Below are positions 1 to 11,705 of a DNA stretch of 64,000 nt, piece after piece (positions within the stretch are counted from its first letter, which is position 1; every line of letters starts with the position of its first letter). The DNA lies in the NCBI GenBank assembly GCA_021300575.1, contig JAJTDM010000040.1, forward strand, positions 1 through 64,000. The letters run 5' to 3'. The stretch is from Rubrivivax sp. (GTDB lineage Bacteria > Pseudomonadota > Gammaproteobacteria > Burkholderiales > Burkholderiaceae_C). Position numbers and translations under genes: made by a program. Below the pieces are notes generated by a model. It was not told the DNA's origin. It made no database searches and saw only the letters and a program-made list of their open reading frames with translations.

Positions 1-215
1 CCGTACTGGTCATAAGCGGCCCGCTTCTGCGCATCGGACAGCATCTCGTAGGCTTCCTTGACCTCCTTGAAGCTCTCCTCGGCCTTCTTGGCGCCTTCAC
101 CCTGGTTGCGGTCAGGGTGGTACTTCATGGCCAGCTTGCGGTAGGCCTTCTTGATGTCCTCATCGGAGGCGTTCTTGGTAACGCCCAGGACCTCGTAGTA
201 ATCGCGCTTGGCCAT
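1..215 (-). CDS. dnaJ: Chaperone DnaJ, N-terminal part (runs off the window edge)
   Basis: Co-chaperone that stimulates the ATPase of DnaK and hands it unfolded substrates in the cytoplasm. Only the first 71 or so codons are inside the window. They form a J domain: it opens [12 protein letters not shown], contains the invariant HPD tripeptide (KYHPDRNQG) near residue 33, and continues into helix IV ([17 protein letters not shown]). The gene is the last member visible of a grpE-dnaK-dnaJ block on the minus strand, 108 bp after dnaK. The rest of the protein (Gly/Phe-rich, zinc and C-terminal domains) lies outside the window. Confidence 0.97.
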   Translation of the reverse strand, partial: MAKRDYYEVLGVTKNASDEDIKKAYRKLAMKYHPDRNQGEGAKKAEESFKEVKEAYEMLSDAQKRAAYDQY

Positions 216-297
216 TGGTGAATCTCAGTCGCTCGAAAAACACTCGCCGCGGCGATGGAAACCCCTGTCAGGGCCCTTCGGCGCGGCGCTTCAAACA

Positions 298-317
298 GGC
301 GGCTCAGCAGAGCCGCC
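298..317 (-). terminator. Hairpin between dnaK and dnaJ, possible partial terminator
   Basis: A perfect 8-bp inverted repeat (GGCGGCTC/GAGCCGCC) with a 4-nt loop lies 6 bp after the dnaK stop. On the minus strand it is followed by TGTTTG rather than a strong T-run, so at most it would attenuate transcription from dnaK into dnaJ or protect the dnaK message 3' end. The role is inferred. Confidence 0.45.
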
Positions 318-323
318 GCCACA

Positions 324-2270
324 TCACTTCTTGACTTCCTTGAATTCGGCGTCCACGATGTTGTCGTCCGCCGGTTTGGCACCGCCGGCTTGCGGCTGAG
401 CCCCAGCCTCTGGGCCTGCGGCTGCACCCGCTGCCGCCGCCGCTGCGGCCTGGTCCGCGTAGAGCTTCTCCCCCAGCTTCTGGCTGGCGGCCATCAAGGC
501 CTCGGTCTTGGCATCGATCACCGCCTTGTCGTCACTCTTGAGCGACTCCTCGGCGTCCTTGATCGCGGCTTCGATCTTCTCCTTCTCGCCCGCCTCGAGC
601 TTGTCACCATGCTCGGACAGGCTCTTCTTGACAGAGTGGATCATGCCATCGGCCTGATTGCGGGCCTGCACGAGTTCGAGCTTCTTCTGGTCCTCGGCGG
701 CGTTGAGCTCCGCGTCCTTGACCATCTTCTGGATCTCTGCCTCGTTCAGACCGGAATTCGCCTTGATGGTGATCTTGTTCTCCTTGCCCGTGCCCTTGTC
801 CTTGGCGCTGACGTGCAGGATGCCGTTGGCGTCGATGTCGAAGGTGACCTCGATCTGGGGCAGGCCGCGCGGCGCAGGCGGGATGCCTTCCAGGTTGAAC
901 TCGCCCAGGCTCTTGTTGCCCGTGGCCATCTCACGCTCACCCTGGTAGACCTTGATGGTCACGGCCGGCTGGCTGTCGTCGGCGGTGGAGAACACCTGGC
1001 TGAACTTGGTCGGGATGGTGGTGTTCTTCTTGATCATCTTGGTCATCACCCCACCCAGGGTCTCGATGCCCAGGCTCAGCGGGGTGACGTCCAGCAGCAG
1101 CACGTCCTTGCGCTCACCGCCCAGCACCTGCCCCTGGATGGCCGCGCCCACGGCCACGGCTTCGTCAGGGTTGACGTCCTTGCGCGGCTCCTTGCCGAAG
1201 AACTCCTTGACCTTGTCCTGCACCTTGGGCATGCGCGACATGCCACCCACCAGGATGATGTCATCGATCTCGCTGACCTTGACACCCGCGTCCTTGATGG
1301 CGATACGGCAGGGCTCCATGGTGCGGTCGATCAGCTCCTCCACCAGCGCTTCGAGCTTGGCGCGCGTGAGCTTGATGTTCAGGTGCCGCGGGCCGGTGGC
1401 GTCTGCCGTGATGTAAGGCAGGTTGACGTCGGTCTGCGTGCTGTTGGACAGCTCGATCTTGGCCTTCTCCGCGGCTTCCTTCAGGCGCTGCAGCGCCAGC
1501 ACGTCCTTGGTCAGGTCCACGCCCTGGTCCTTGCGGAACTCGGTGACGATGTAGTCGATGATGCGCTGGTCGAAGTCTTCGCCGCCCAGGAAGGTGTCGC
1601 CGTTGGTGGACAACACCTCGAACTGCTTTTCGCCGTCCACATCGGCAATCTCGATGATGGAGATGTCGAACGTGCCGCCGCCCAGATCGAACACCGCGAT
1701 CTTGCGGTCACCCTTGCCGTGCTTGTCCAGGCCGAAGGCCAGGGCCGCCGCGGTGGGTTCGTTGATGATGCGCTTGACCTCCAGGCCGGCGATACGGCCC
1801 GCGTCCTTGGTGGCCTGGCGCTGGCTGTCGTTGAAGTAGGCCGGCACCGTGATGACGGCCTCGGTCACTTCTTCGCCGAGGTAGTCTTCGGCGGTCTTCT
1901 TCATCTTGCGGAGCACTTCGGCACTCACCTGCGGCGGCGCCAGTTTCTTGCCGCGCACCTCCACCCAGGCGTCGCCGTTGTCGGCCGCGGCAATCTTGTA
2001 GGGCATCAGGTCGATGTCCTTCTGAACTTCCTTTTCGGTGAACTTGCGACCGATCAGGCGCTTGACGGCGTAGAGCGTGTTTCGGGGGTTGGTCACCGCC
2101 TGGCGCTTGGCCGAGGCGCCGACCAGGATCTCGCCGTCCTCCTGGTACGCGATGATGGACGGCGTGGTGCGCGCGCCCTCGCTGTTCTCGATGACCTTGG
2201 TGGTGTTGCCTTCCATGATGGCCACGCACGAGTTGGTGGTGCCGAGGTCAATGCCGATGATCTTGCCCAT
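324..2270 (-). CDS. dnaK: Hsp70 chaperone DnaK
   Basis: ATP-driven chaperone of the cytoplasm that binds exposed hydrophobic peptides, working with DnaJ and the exchange factor GrpE. The 648-residue product has the usual family length. It starts [20 protein letters not shown] (phosphate-1 loop), has the second phosphate loop [13 protein letters not shown] near residue 195 and [10 protein letters not shown] near residue 340, followed by the substrate-binding domain and lid. It ends in an Ala/Gly-rich tail and the acidic DAEFKEVKK terminus typical of proteobacterial DnaK. It sits between grpE (94 bp upstream) and dnaJ, and a sigma-32-like promoter precedes it. Confidence 0.99.
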   Translation of the reverse strand: MGKIIGIDLGTTNSCVAIMEGNTTKVIENSEGARTTPSIIAYQEDGEILVGASAKRQAVTNPRNTLYAVKRLIGRKFTEKEVQKDIDLMPYKIAAADNGDAWVEVRGKKLAPPQVSAEVLRKMKKTAEDYLGEEVTEAVITVPAYFNDSQRQATKDAGRIAGLEVKRIINEPTAAALAFGLDKHGKGDRKIAVFDLGGGTFDISIIEIADVDGEKQFEVLSTNGDTFLGGEDFDQRIIDYIVTEFRKDQGVDLTKDVLALQRLKEAAEKAKIELSNSTQTDVNLPYITADATGPRHLNIKLTRAKLEALVEELIDRTMEPCRIAIKDAGVKVSEIDDIILVGGMSRMPKVQDKVKEFFGKEPRKDVNPDEAVAVGAAIQGQVLGGERKDVLLLDVTPLSLGIETLGGVMTKMIKKNTTIPTKFSQVFSTADDSQPAVTIKVYQGEREMATGNKSLGEFNLEGIPPAPRGLPQIEVTFDIDANGILHVSAKDKGTGKENKITIKANSGLNEAEIQKMVKDAELNAAEDQKKLELVQARNQADGMIHSVKKSLSEHGDKLEAGEKEKIEAAIKDAEESLKSDDKAVIDAKTEALMAASQKLGEKLYADQAAAAAAAGAAAGPEAGAQPQAGGAKPADDNIVDAEFKEVKK

Positions 2271-2307
2271 GATGTTCTTGCTCCGATTTAAGAGTGTGAT
2301 GGTCTGG

Positions 2308-2335
2308 AGTTGTGGCTGCTTTGGCGTGTTTCAAG
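2308..2335 (-). promoter_or_regulatory. Possible sigma-32 promoter of dnaK
   Basis: On the minus strand a CTTGAAA box (2329-2335) is followed after 13 nt by CCACAACT (2308-2315). The heat-shock consensus is CTTGAAA, 11-16 nt, CCCCATNT; the -35 is perfect and the -10 matches 5 of 7 fixed bases. The predicted start would be about 30 nt before the dnaK ATG. This would let dnaK be transcribed independently of grpE. Confidence 0.55.
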
Positions 2336-2363
2336 GCGGCATCAGGGCCGCATCACGGCAAGG

Positions 2364-2918
2364 TCACTTGGGAGCGGCCACGGTCACAAGGGCGGGCCTC
2401 AGCACACGCTCGGCGATCAGATAGCCCTTTTGCAGGACGGCCACCACCGTGTTGGCCTCCTGCTCAGCCGGCACCACACTGATGGCCTGGTGCTGATGCG
2501 GGTCAAACCGGGTGCCGGCTGGGGGTGCGATGGGCAGCACCTTGTTGCGCTCCAGCGCCTGCGTGAGTTGCCGCAGCGTGGCAGTCACACCTTCCAGCAG
2601 TTGTTCGTTGCTGGCGTTGGGCAAGGCCAGTGCCGCCTCCAGACTGTCCCTCACGGGCAGCAGGCTTTCAGCGAAACCCTCGATGGCGAATTTGCGGGCC
2701 TTGCCCGCTTCCTCTTCCGACCGCCGGCGGATGTTCTCGGCCTCGGCCTTGGCCCGCAGGTAGGCGTCGGACATGCTGGCCAGTCGGGCCTCGAGGTCGG
2801 CAAGCCGTTGGTCAGGCGTCAGAGTGGACTCTGCGGTGGCGTCAGCCGTTGCAGAGCCTGCCGGCTGCTCTGGTGGCGTAGAGCCGTTTTCCGGGGGCGT
2901 GGTGTCGGTAGGGGCCAT
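2364..2918 (-). CDS. grpE: Nucleotide exchange factor GrpE
   Basis: Releases ADP from DnaK and so resets the chaperone cycle; acts as a dimer in the cytoplasm. The 184-residue product has a disordered acidic N-terminus ([12 protein letters not shown]), a long helix with the conserved [19 protein letters not shown] segment near residues 55-75, and a beta-domain ending [21 protein letters not shown] start further upstream at 2996 or 2969 is open, but the sigma-32 promoter at 2954-2981 would place the transcript start downstream of both, which favours the ATG at 2918. It is the first gene of the grpE-dnaK-dnaJ block. Confidence 0.96.
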   Translation of the reverse strand: MAPTDTTPPENGSTPPEQPAGSATADATAESTLTPDQRLADLEARLASMSDAYLRAKAEAENIRRRSEEEAGKARKFAIEGFAESLLPVRDSLEAALALPNASNEQLLEGVTATLRQLTQALERNKVLPIAPPAGTRFDPHQHQAISVVPAEQEANTVVAVLQKGYLIAERVLRPALVTVAAPK

Positions 2919-2953
2919 GTCGCAAAAGAAGGAAAACAAATGGAATGGTGGGA

Positions 2954-2981
2954 GGATGGGGCTGGACATCACGATTTCAAG
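2954..2981 (-). promoter_or_regulatory. Sigma-32 heat-shock promoter of grpE
   Basis: Minus strand: CTTGAAA (2975-2981), 13-nt spacer, CCCCATCC (2954-2961). The -35 is identical to the heat-shock consensus and the -10 matches CCCCAT exactly. Transcription would begin near 2947, about 29 nt before the grpE ATG. It lies directly behind hslR, so the heat-shock genes have their own promoter apart from the upstream genes. Confidence 0.8.
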
Positions 2982-2999
2982 ACCCCGAATGCACAACGG

Positions 3000-3419
3000 T
3001 CATTCTTCAGGACCGAGCACCGCACTCCAGCGCTGCCAATCCACCAGCGAGCGGCGGTCTCGCTTGGTTGGTCGGCCCTGTTCCTGGCTCAGTGCCGGCT
3101 CGACGCCAAACCGGCGTGCCTGCAGAGCCTCTTGTCGGGCGTGCTGGCTCTGCGTCGTCTCGGCGTAGAGCAACTGGGCCTGTGGTGCAGGGCCCCGCAC
3201 CTGGCTGAGCGCCAGCACCTCCACGGTGCGGTGGCTGGGCGGCTGGCGCAGCATCACCAAGTCTCCCGGCTTGAGGTTGCGCGACGCCTTCGCGGCCGCC
3301 CCGTTGACGTGCACCCGACCCGCCTCGATGGCATGGGCTGCGAGTGAGCGCGTCTTGTAGAACCGGGCCGCCCACAGCCACTTGTCCAGCCGCACACCGT
3401 CGTTGCTGCGCTCGTTCAC
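3000..3419 (-). CDS. hslR: Hsp15-like S4-domain RNA-binding protein
   Basis: Small heat-shock protein that in E. coli binds stalled 50S subunits carrying nascent chains and helps recycle them. The 139-residue product has an S4 RNA-binding fold at the N-terminus (VRLDKWLWAARFYKTRSLA, then the HVNG loop and LKPGDLVML) and a basic C-terminal tail (RPTKRDRRSL). Length fits the Hsp15 family. It lies 11 bp after tctA and directly before the heat-shock promoter of grpE, in keeping with a stress role, though no heat-shock promoter of its own was seen. Confidence 0.9.
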   Translation of the reverse strand: MNERSNDGVRLDKWLWAARFYKTRSLAAHAIEAGRVHVNGAAAKASRNLKPGDLVMLRQPPSHRTVEVLALSQVRGPAPQAQLLYAETTQSQHARQEALQARRFGVEPALSQEQGRPTKRDRRSLVDWQRWSAVLGPEE

Positions 3420-3429
3420 GATGCCCGCC

Positions 3430-4920
3430 TCACCCCGGTGAACGCAGCCGCCTCCAAAGGGCGGGCGCCACCGCCAGCACCACGGCGATGGCCAGCAGCG
3501 TGGCCGACAGGGGCCGCGTGACGAAAGTCGACCACTCGCCTTGGCTGATGGTCAGGGCCTGACGCATCGACTGCTCGGCCAACGGCGCCAGGATCAAGCC
3601 CACCAGCACCGGTGCAGCAGGAAAGTCGAAGCGTCGCATCAGATAGCCGACGGCGCCGAAAACGAAGAGCAGGCCCACGTTGAACACCGAATTGCCAGCA
3701 CCGTACACGCCAATCACCGAGACCACGATGATGCCGGCGTACAGCCAGGGCGGAGGGATTCTGAGCAGCTTGACCCACAAGCCCACCATCGGCAGGTTCA
3801 AGACCAGCAGGATCACGTTGCCGATGTACAGGCTGGCGATCAGCGTCCACACCAGCCCGCCCTGCGTGGAGAACAGTTGCGGCCCGGTCTGGATGCCGTA
3901 GCCTTCGAAGGCCGACAGCATGATGGCGGCCGTGGCCGAGGTCGGGATGCCCAAGGTGAGCAGGGGCATCAGCACGCCGGCAGCGGCCGCGTTGTTGGCC
4001 GCTTCGGGGCCGGCTACGCCCTCGATGGCTCCGTGGCCGAACTCTTCAGGGTGGCGGGTGAGCTTCTTCTCGGTGTAGTACGAGAGCAAGGTCGGTAGCT
4101 CGGCCCCGCCTGCCGGCATGGCGCCGATGGGAAATCCGAAGCAGGCGCCACGCAGCCAGGCCTTCCAGGAGCGCGCCCAATCCTGCGCGCTCAGCCACAG
4201 ACGGCCGCTGAGCTTCATCACCGAGCCGGGCTCGCTGCTGCGACCTTGCCAGGCCAGGTACATCGCCTCACCCACGGCGAAGAGCCCCACGGCCGCCACC
4301 GTCACCTCGATCCCGTCCAGCAACTCGGGCCGTCCGAAAGTGAAGCGCGGCTGCCCAGTCTGCAGATCCACGCCCACCATGCCCAGCAGCAGACCCAAAG
4401 CCAGCGCCAGCATGCCGCGCAGCAGCGAGTTGCCCAGCACCGCCGACACGGCCACCAGCGACAGCACCATGAGGCTGAAGTATTCGGCCGGGCCAAACTT
4501 CAGCGCGGCTTCCACCACCCAGGGGGCAAAGAAAGTCAGGGCCAGGGTGCCGATGGTGCCAGCCACGAAGCTGCCGATCGCCGCCGTGGTCAAGGCCTGG
4601 CCAGCCCGGCCCTTTCGAGCCATCTTGTTGCCTTCCAGCGCGGTCACCATGCTGGAAGTCTCGCCTGGCGTGTTCAACAGGATGGAAGTGGTGGAGCCGC
4701 CGTAGGCCGCGCCGTAATAGATGCCCGCGAACATGACGAACATGCTCGTGGCCGGCACGTGATACGTCAGCGGCAGCAGCAGGGCGATGGTCAGCGCCGG
4801 CCCCAGACCGGGCAGCACTCCGACCACGGTGCCCACGAAGCAGCCGATGAAGCCCCACAGGAGGGTTGCGGGCTGCAGCGCGTTGGAAAAGCCGCCCATC
4901 AGGGCGTTGAAGGCGTCCAA
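3430..4920 (-). CDS. tctA: Tripartite tricarboxylate transporter, large permease TctA
   Basis: Large membrane subunit of a TTT-family importer that moves carboxylates (citrate-like or other organic acids) across the inner membrane, driven by an ion gradient. The 496-residue product has about 10-12 hydrophobic segments and the two family glycine/proline repeats ([17 protein letters not shown] near residue 38 and [15 protein letters not shown] near residue 265). It follows tctB by 15 bp and tctC lies further upstream, so the three form one minus-strand operon in the order tctC-tctB-tctA. The substrate cannot be told from sequence. Confidence 0.95.
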   Translation of the reverse strand: MDAFNALMGGFSNALQPATLLWGFIGCFVGTVVGVLPGLGPALTIALLLPLTYHVPATSMFVMFAGIYYGAAYGGSTTSILLNTPGETSSMVTALEGNKMARKGRAGQALTTAAIGSFVAGTIGTLALTFFAPWVVEAALKFGPAEYFSLMVLSLVAVSAVLGNSLLRGMLALALGLLLGMVGVDLQTGQPRFTFGRPELLDGIEVTVAAVGLFAVGEAMYLAWQGRSSEPGSVMKLSGRLWLSAQDWARSWKAWLRGACFGFPIGAMPAGGAELPTLLSYYTEKKLTRHPEEFGHGAIEGVAGPEAANNAAAAGVLMPLLTLGIPTSATAAIMLSAFEGYGIQTGPQLFSTQGGLVWTLIASLYIGNVILLVLNLPMVGLWVKLLRIPPPWLYAGIIVVSVIGVYGAGNSVFNVGLLFVFGAVGYLMRRFDFPAAPVLVGLILAPLAEQSMRQALTISQGEWSTFVTRPLSATLLAIAVVLAVAPALWRRLRSPG

Positions 4921-4935
4921 CTCAGCAGTTCCGGG

Positions 4936-5409
4936 TCAGGCGGCAGGGCCCAGGCCGCGCAGGGCAGGGCCCAGTGAAACCCCGAGTACCAGAGAGAACA
5001 GACTCCAGAACACAAGTGCGATGGCACTGCAGATCATGGCCGACTTCCAGCCCAGCGGGGCGTCGAAGGCCCGCGCGATGCACATACCGCACAGGGCCGC
5101 CGGCACTACGAAGCCGGCCAGCGACACCCCGGCCATGAACACCAACCCGCCAGCGACCAGAAAGGCCAACCGGGCCAAGCCACCCGGCAGCGGCTGCGCG
5201 CCCTCGGCCAGACTTTCGTCGACCTGCCGGCCTCGCCAGGCACTGATGGCGTAGAGCGCACAGGTCAGGCTCAGCATTCCGACGATGGCCGCCGGCACCA
5301 GGGAGGGGCCAACGGCCATCTGGATAGCCGACTCCGGAATCACGAATGCCTGCCAGATGGCCACACCGCACAGCAGGGCCAGCAACAGCGCGACGCGCAG
5401 CGGTGTCAA
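4936..5409 (-). CDS. tctB: Tripartite tricarboxylate transporter, small membrane subunit TctB
   Basis: Small, poorly conserved membrane partner of TctA. The 157-residue product has four predicted membrane segments (VALLLALLCGVAIWQAFVI, ALVPAAIVGMLSL-like, RLAFLVAGGLVFMAG, MICSAIALVFWSLFSLVLG) and the typical C-terminal motif LGVSLGPALRGLGP. Gene position between tctC (19 bp upstream) and tctA (15 bp downstream) supports the assignment more than sequence does. Confidence 0.9.
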   Translation of the reverse strand: MTPLRVALLLALLCGVAIWQAFVIPESAIQMAVGPSLVPAAIVGMLSLTCALYAISAWRGRQVDESLAEGAQPLPGGLARLAFLVAGGLVFMAGVSLAGFVVPAALCGMCIARAFDAPLGWKSAMICSAIALVFWSLFSLVLGVSLGPALRGLGPAA

Positions 5410-5428
5410 GGCAGTTCCGGTTGCAGCA

Positions 5429-6403
5429 TCAGGCCAGTCCGAGATCCTTCATCACCGCCTCGGTACGCTCGATATCCCAGAGGATTTCGCGCTCGAACGG
5501 AATCTCTGTCAGGAAGGCGTCGGACCACTTGCGCGTGACGAGTTCCTGCTGCCAGGCGGCGCTGTTCTTGACCTGGGAGACGAAATTGATCAGCGCGTCT
5601 CGCTGAGCGTTGGTGACGCCGGGGGGCGCAAACACGCCCCGCCAGTTGGCCATGACCAGGTTCATGCCGAGTTCGGTCATCGTCGGCACGTTGACACCGG
5701 GAATGCGCGTGCGTCCGGTGGTGGCCAGCGGGATCATCCGGCCCGCCTTGATCTGCTCCTCGAACTCGGAATAGCCCGAGATGCCGGCCACCACCTGGCC
5801 CCCGATGATCGCGGCGTTGGCCGGACCACCTCCGGCGAAGGCCACGTAGGCCGCCTCCCTGGGATTGCGGCCCAGTGCCTTGACCATGAGACCGAGGATC
5901 AGGTGGTCGGTGCCGCCCGCGCTGCCGCCTGCCACCGACACCGCCTTGGGGTTGCCCTTCAGCGCGGCCACCAGTTCGTTCCAGGTCTTGATCTTCCCGC
6001 TGGCCGGCACCACCACCACGCCGGCCTCTTCGGTCAGGCGCGCGATCGGGGTCACGTTGCGCATCGTCACCGGGCTCTTGTTGGCGATCGCCGCGCCCAC
6101 CATCACCGAGCCGCCCACCAGGAGCGAGTTGCCCTGGCCCTTGCGCTGGTTCACGAAGCGTGGAAGTCCCACCATCCCGCCAGCACCACCGACGTTTTCA
6201 AACTGCATCGTGCCCACGAGGCCAGCGGCCTTGGCTGAACGCTCTATGGCCCGCGCCGTGCCGTCCCAGCCTCCTCCTGGCGCTGCCGGAACGAACATGT
6301 TGATCGTCTCGAAAAGGGCCTTGGGCTGTGCCCAGGCGGGCAGCGCTGCGGCGGCTGCTCCGGCAACGCCGAAGGTAAGGAATTTGCGCTTGGAAAGGGA
6401 CAT
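5429..6403 (-). CDS. tctC: Bug-family periplasmic solute-binding protein TctC
   Basis: Periplasmic receptor that captures a carboxylate and delivers it to TctA/TctB. The 324-residue product starts with a signal peptide (KRKFLTFGVAGAAAAALPAWA), then shows the Bug fold signature FVPAAPGGGWDGTARAIE near residue 36 and GGSAGGTDHLI near residue 160. The ATG at 6403 has a GGAGGAG ribosome site 5-6 nt upstream. It is the first gene of the transporter operon. Bug proteins are greatly expanded in Burkholderiales, so a specific ligand cannot be inferred. Confidence 0.93.
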   Translation of the reverse strand: MSLSKRKFLTFGVAGAAAAALPAWAQPKALFETINMFVPAAPGGGWDGTARAIERSAKAAGLVGTMQFENVGGAGGMVGLPRFVNQRKGQGNSLLVGGSVMVGAAIANKSPVTMRNVTPIARLTEEAGVVVVPASGKIKTWNELVAALKGNPKAVSVAGGSAGGTDHLILGLMVKALGRNPREAAYVAFAGGGPANAAIIGGQVVAGISGYSEFEEQIKAGRMIPLATTGRTRIPGVNVPTMTELGMNLVMANWRGVFAPPGVTNAQRDALINFVSQVKNSAAWQQELVTRKWSDAFLTEIPFEREILWDIERTEAVMKDLGLA

Positions 6404-6571
6404 GGGTTCTCCTCCTCAGAGATACAAGACGGTTCGCTCAAACGACCGATCTGGATTGTCGGCCAAGCCGGCTCGACCGCCCGGCAGTCGAGGTGCTTCC
6501 TGGCCTAGTGAAAACCCGCAACTTGTCAGCAGATGGCCTGCCACTCAGTGCGTCCAATGCTTCAAGACGCC

Positions 6572-7666
6572 TCAGTCCTTGGCGCCCATCTCCAGCGCGA
6601 GCTGGCGCTGATGGACGCACTCTGCAGCAGTCTCAGAGCTCACCATGGTCGGCCAGCCTTGAAGGTGCTGCAGCGCGATCCGGGTCATGGCCTGCACGGC
6701 GAGCTCGTCGTCGTTCAGGCAAGGGATGTATCGAAAACTCTGGCCCCCGGCTTCCAGGAAGGCCTCACGCGCCTCCTGCGCGATCTCTTCCAGTGTCTCC
6801 AGGCAATCCACGGCAAAACCCGGACAGATGACATCTACCGATTTTACCCCTGAGGCGGCCAATTCCTTGAGCGTGGGTTCGGTGTACGGGCGCAACCATT
6901 GGGCTTTGCCAAAGCGGCTCTGGAACGTGACCTGCCACGCATCCTTGGGCAAGCCCAGTGCCTCGGCCAGCAGCCGAGCCGCCTTGTGGCACTCGCAGTG
7001 GTAGGGGTCACCGAGGTGCAACGACCGCTCCGGGAGGCCATGAAAGCTCAACACCAGCTTTTCGGCGCGCCCGTGGACGGCCCAGTGGCGCTGGACGCTG
7101 TCGGCCAAGGCGTGCACGAGCGACGGGTCATCTCCGTAGCGGTTGACGAACCGGAACTCGGGCAGCTGACGGGCCTTGGATGACCAGTGGGCCACGCCGT
7201 CCCAGACGCTGGCGGTGGTGGCTGCGGCGTACTGGGGATATAGCGGCAGCACCAGCACCCGGGTGGCACCTTCAGCGCGCAACTCGTCCAGCGCTCGTCC
7301 GATGGCCGGGTTGCCATAGCGCATGGCCATCTTGACCATCACGGCGTGTCCCTGTGCGTTCAGAGCTTCCTGCAGGCGCTGTGCAAGACGCTGCGTCCCG
7401 GTGACCAGGGGCGAGCCCTCAGGCGTCCACACCGTGGCGTACTTGGCGGCGGACTTGGCGGGTCTTGTATTCAGGACGATGCCGTGCAGCACCAACCACC
7501 ATACGACCTTGGGAATCTCCACCACGCGGGAATCACTGAGGAACTCCGCCAGGTATCGGCGCGTGGCCGCTGCCGTCGGCTCGTCCGGACTTCCCAGATT
7601 CACCAACAGCACGGCCGTCCTGGACACACTGCCGTGGGAGTAGGAGGGCTCGGGTCGGAACGGCAT
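6572..7666 (-). CDS. hemH: Ferrochelatase
   Basis: Inserts Fe(II) into protoporphyrin IX, the last step of protoheme synthesis; peripheral on the inner membrane. The 364-residue product has the N-terminal AVLLVNLGSPDEPT motif, the catalytic histidine in LVLSFHGLPERSLHLGDPY near residue 205, and DVICPGFAVDCLETLEEIA with the metal-ligand glutamate region near residue 280. An in-frame extension up to 7861 is open but lacks family similarity; the ATG at 7666 puts the conserved core about 15 residues from the start. It stands alone between the tct operon and the cyclase gene. Confidence 0.96.
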   Translation of the reverse strand: MPFRPEPSYSHGSVSRTAVLLVNLGSPDEPTAAATRRYLAEFLSDSRVVEIPKVVWWLVLHGIVLNTRPAKSAAKYATVWTPEGSPLVTGTQRLAQRLQEALNAQGHAVMVKMAMRYGNPAIGRALDELRAEGATRVLVLPLYPQYAAATTASVWDGVAHWSSKARQLPEFRFVNRYGDDPSLVHALADSVQRHWAVHGRAEKLVLSFHGLPERSLHLGDPYHCECHKAARLLAEALGLPKDAWQVTFQSRFGKAQWLRPYTEPTLKELAASGVKSVDVICPGFAVDCLETLEEIAQEAREAFLEAGGQSFRYIPCLNDDELAVQAMTRIALQHLQGWPTMVSSETAAECVHQRQLALEMGAKD

Positions 7667-7835
7667 GGTCGGGTGCGTTGTCCAGTGAAAGATTATGGGC
7701 GCGAGAGATGAGGCAGGGTGGTTTGTGGCGGAGCCGCTCGTCTTGCGGTCGTCTCCTGGCGTTTCCCCACGCGTGAGGGCGGCTGGAGGATCACCAGGAG
7801 GAACAGCAGGAAGAGAAGCAGAAGGGTAGGGCGCT

Positions 7836-8783
7836 TCAGGGGACAGGGCGCGTCTGGGCAAACCGGATCAGTTCGAAATCGACAGTGGCGCTACCCCCAG
7901 GCTCAGGCAGGCGGCCCAGCCCGATTTGGCCGCGGCCATGCAGCACACAAGAGGACCGCCGCAGGGTCACCAGCTCACCATCGCTGAAGCGCACGTGCGT
8001 ACCGTTGGAGCTGAGGTCTGTGATCAGGAGCGACTGTCCGCGCCACTCCAACTGCGCGTGTGAACGTGAGGTGCTGGCATCGTCCACGAGGAACTGCGCC
8101 TGAGCGCCCCGGCCCAGCAAAGCGGGCAGGGTACGCAGGCCCAGCACCAGCTCGCCTGTGTGGTTCCACAACCGGATGCCGTCTGGCTCCGAGGAGTCTT
8201 CCCAGCTCTCGAAACAGGTCTCGGGGCCATCACGTCGCGGTGTGCCAGCGCAGGCGTAGACGTTCACCGGTTGCTCGCGGCCCCTCAGGACGATGGCGTC
8301 CAGGCTGCGGAACATGCGGCGGGAGGTTTCATCCAGATGCTCCAATACGTGATGGGTGACCAGGATCTCCTGGTCGCCAGAGTGATCCAGCAGACGGGCC
8401 GCGACGTTGACAGCATCACCGTAGATGTCATCACCCAGTTCGACCACCTCGCCGTGCTCCAGCGCCACGTGCAGGCGAAGGCCCGAAGAGCGGTTGGTCA
8501 TGCTCGGACCAGTCCCACCGCTGTCCAGCCCCCTTGAGATCACGGCCTGCATCCGCAACGCAGCGTCCACGCCAGCCTGAGACGAAGGGAAAAGGGCCAT
8601 CAGCCCGTCACCCAAGGTCTTGACCACACGTCCTTGCGTGCCGACCCCAGCGCTGGCAAGCGACTGGACGGTCTTCGTGACCAGTAAAGCGGCAGCGGCG
8701 TTGCCCAGGCGCTCATAGAGGCCGGTGCTGCCGCGCAGGTCTGCGAACAGTACCGTGCAGCGCGCTCTCAACCCGGGCGTCAT
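7836..8783 (-). CDS. Class III nucleotide cyclase domain fused to FHA domain
   Basis: Predicted cytoplasmic signalling protein of 315 residues. Residues 1-180 form a class III adenylate/guanylate cyclase domain with both metal aspartates (TVLFADLRGSTGLYERLG near residue 10 and VVKTLGDGLMALF near residue 55) and the transition-state motif GDAVNVAARLL near residue 122. Residues 210-300 form a forkhead-associated domain (phosphothreonine reader) with SRSHAQLEWRG and DLSSNGTHV. The gene starts 9 bp after the rpoD stop and is probably co-transcribed with it; a TTG at 8792 is an alternative start. Whether it makes cAMP, cGMP or nothing is unknown. Confidence 0.88.
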   Translation of the reverse strand: MTPGLRARCTVLFADLRGSTGLYERLGNAAAALLVTKTVQSLASAGVGTQGRVVKTLGDGLMALFPSSQAGVDAALRMQAVISRGLDSGGTGPSMTNRSSGLRLHVALEHGEVVELGDDIYGDAVNVAARLLDHSGDQEILVTHHVLEHLDETSRRMFRSLDAIVLRGREQPVNVYACAGTPRRDGPETCFESWEDSSEPDGIRLWNHTGELVLGLRTLPALLGRGAQAQFLVDDASTSRSHAQLEWRGQSLLITDLSSNGTHVRFSDGELVTLRRSSCVLHGRGQIGLGRLPEPGGSATVDFELIRFAQTRPVP

Positions 8784-8792
8784 GGCCAGCAA

Positions 8793-11297
<2,505 letters not shown>

Positions 11298-11705
11298 CGT
11301 TCACCTGTGAGGGTTGGGTGGCTCAGCCCGACGGCTTGGCACCGTCAGTACCGGGGCCAAGCGGGAGGCATACGTCGGCACCGGGCTGATGAGGGCACCC
11401 CGCGACCACACGCTTCATGGCTTGATGGGCGGGAGCCGTCTCCTCTCGTCCCGAAGGACAGGTGGGAGAGGCTGGCCGCCGGAAAAGGCCCCGCAGACCG
11501 GGCTTCATGGTGTCCAGATACGCTGGAAACAGTTGCAGTGGAAGCTCTCAGGTGTGAATGCTTGACCACCACCGTACACCGCTTAACGCGTTGGTTGGAT
11601 TATACCCATGACCTTCGAAGTACCGGTACAACCCCGTGAGTCAGCTTCGGGCTGCCCCAGGGCTGACCTCGGAACACCCCGCCGCCAGCGAATGGCGGTC
11701 AAAGC
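11298..11705 (-). other. dnaG-rpoD intergenic region (rpoD promoter and leader)
   Basis: 408 bp without a supported gene. It holds a TATAAT hexamer on the minus strand (11599-11604) that is the best -10 candidate for an rpoD promoter; no good -35 lies 16-18 bp upstream, though a TTGTAC sits 21 bp away. The roughly 290-nt leader that would follow contains a nested hairpin around 11447-11475 (CCTCTC ... GAGAGG enclosing GTCC-CGAA-GGAC). A CCGCCA/TGGCGG hairpin at 11682-11698 follows dnaG but has no T-run. Confidence 0.4.
11599..11604 (-). promoter_or_regulatory. Consensus -10 element, likely rpoD promoter
   Basis: The minus strand reads GGGTATAATCC, a perfect TATAAT, 300 bp upstream of the rpoD ATG and about 100 bp after dnaG. 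The -35 is weak (TTGTAC with a 21-bp spacer), so activity is uncertain. An internal promoter would allow rpoD to be expressed apart from dnaG. Confidence 0.45.

Noticed and set aside
255-2291. 678-codon open frame on the plus strand over dnaK
   Set aside because: Mirror frame of dnaK; His/Val/Leu/Arg-rich without any family motif, expected in GC-rich DNA opposite a conserved gene.
2919-2996. Longer grpE start
   Set aside because: The sigma-32 promoter at 2954-2981 places the transcript start inside or after this extension.
11682-11698. Hairpin after dnaG as a rho-independent terminator
   Set aside because: The CCGCCA/TGGCGG stem is short and not followed by a T-run on the minus strand.
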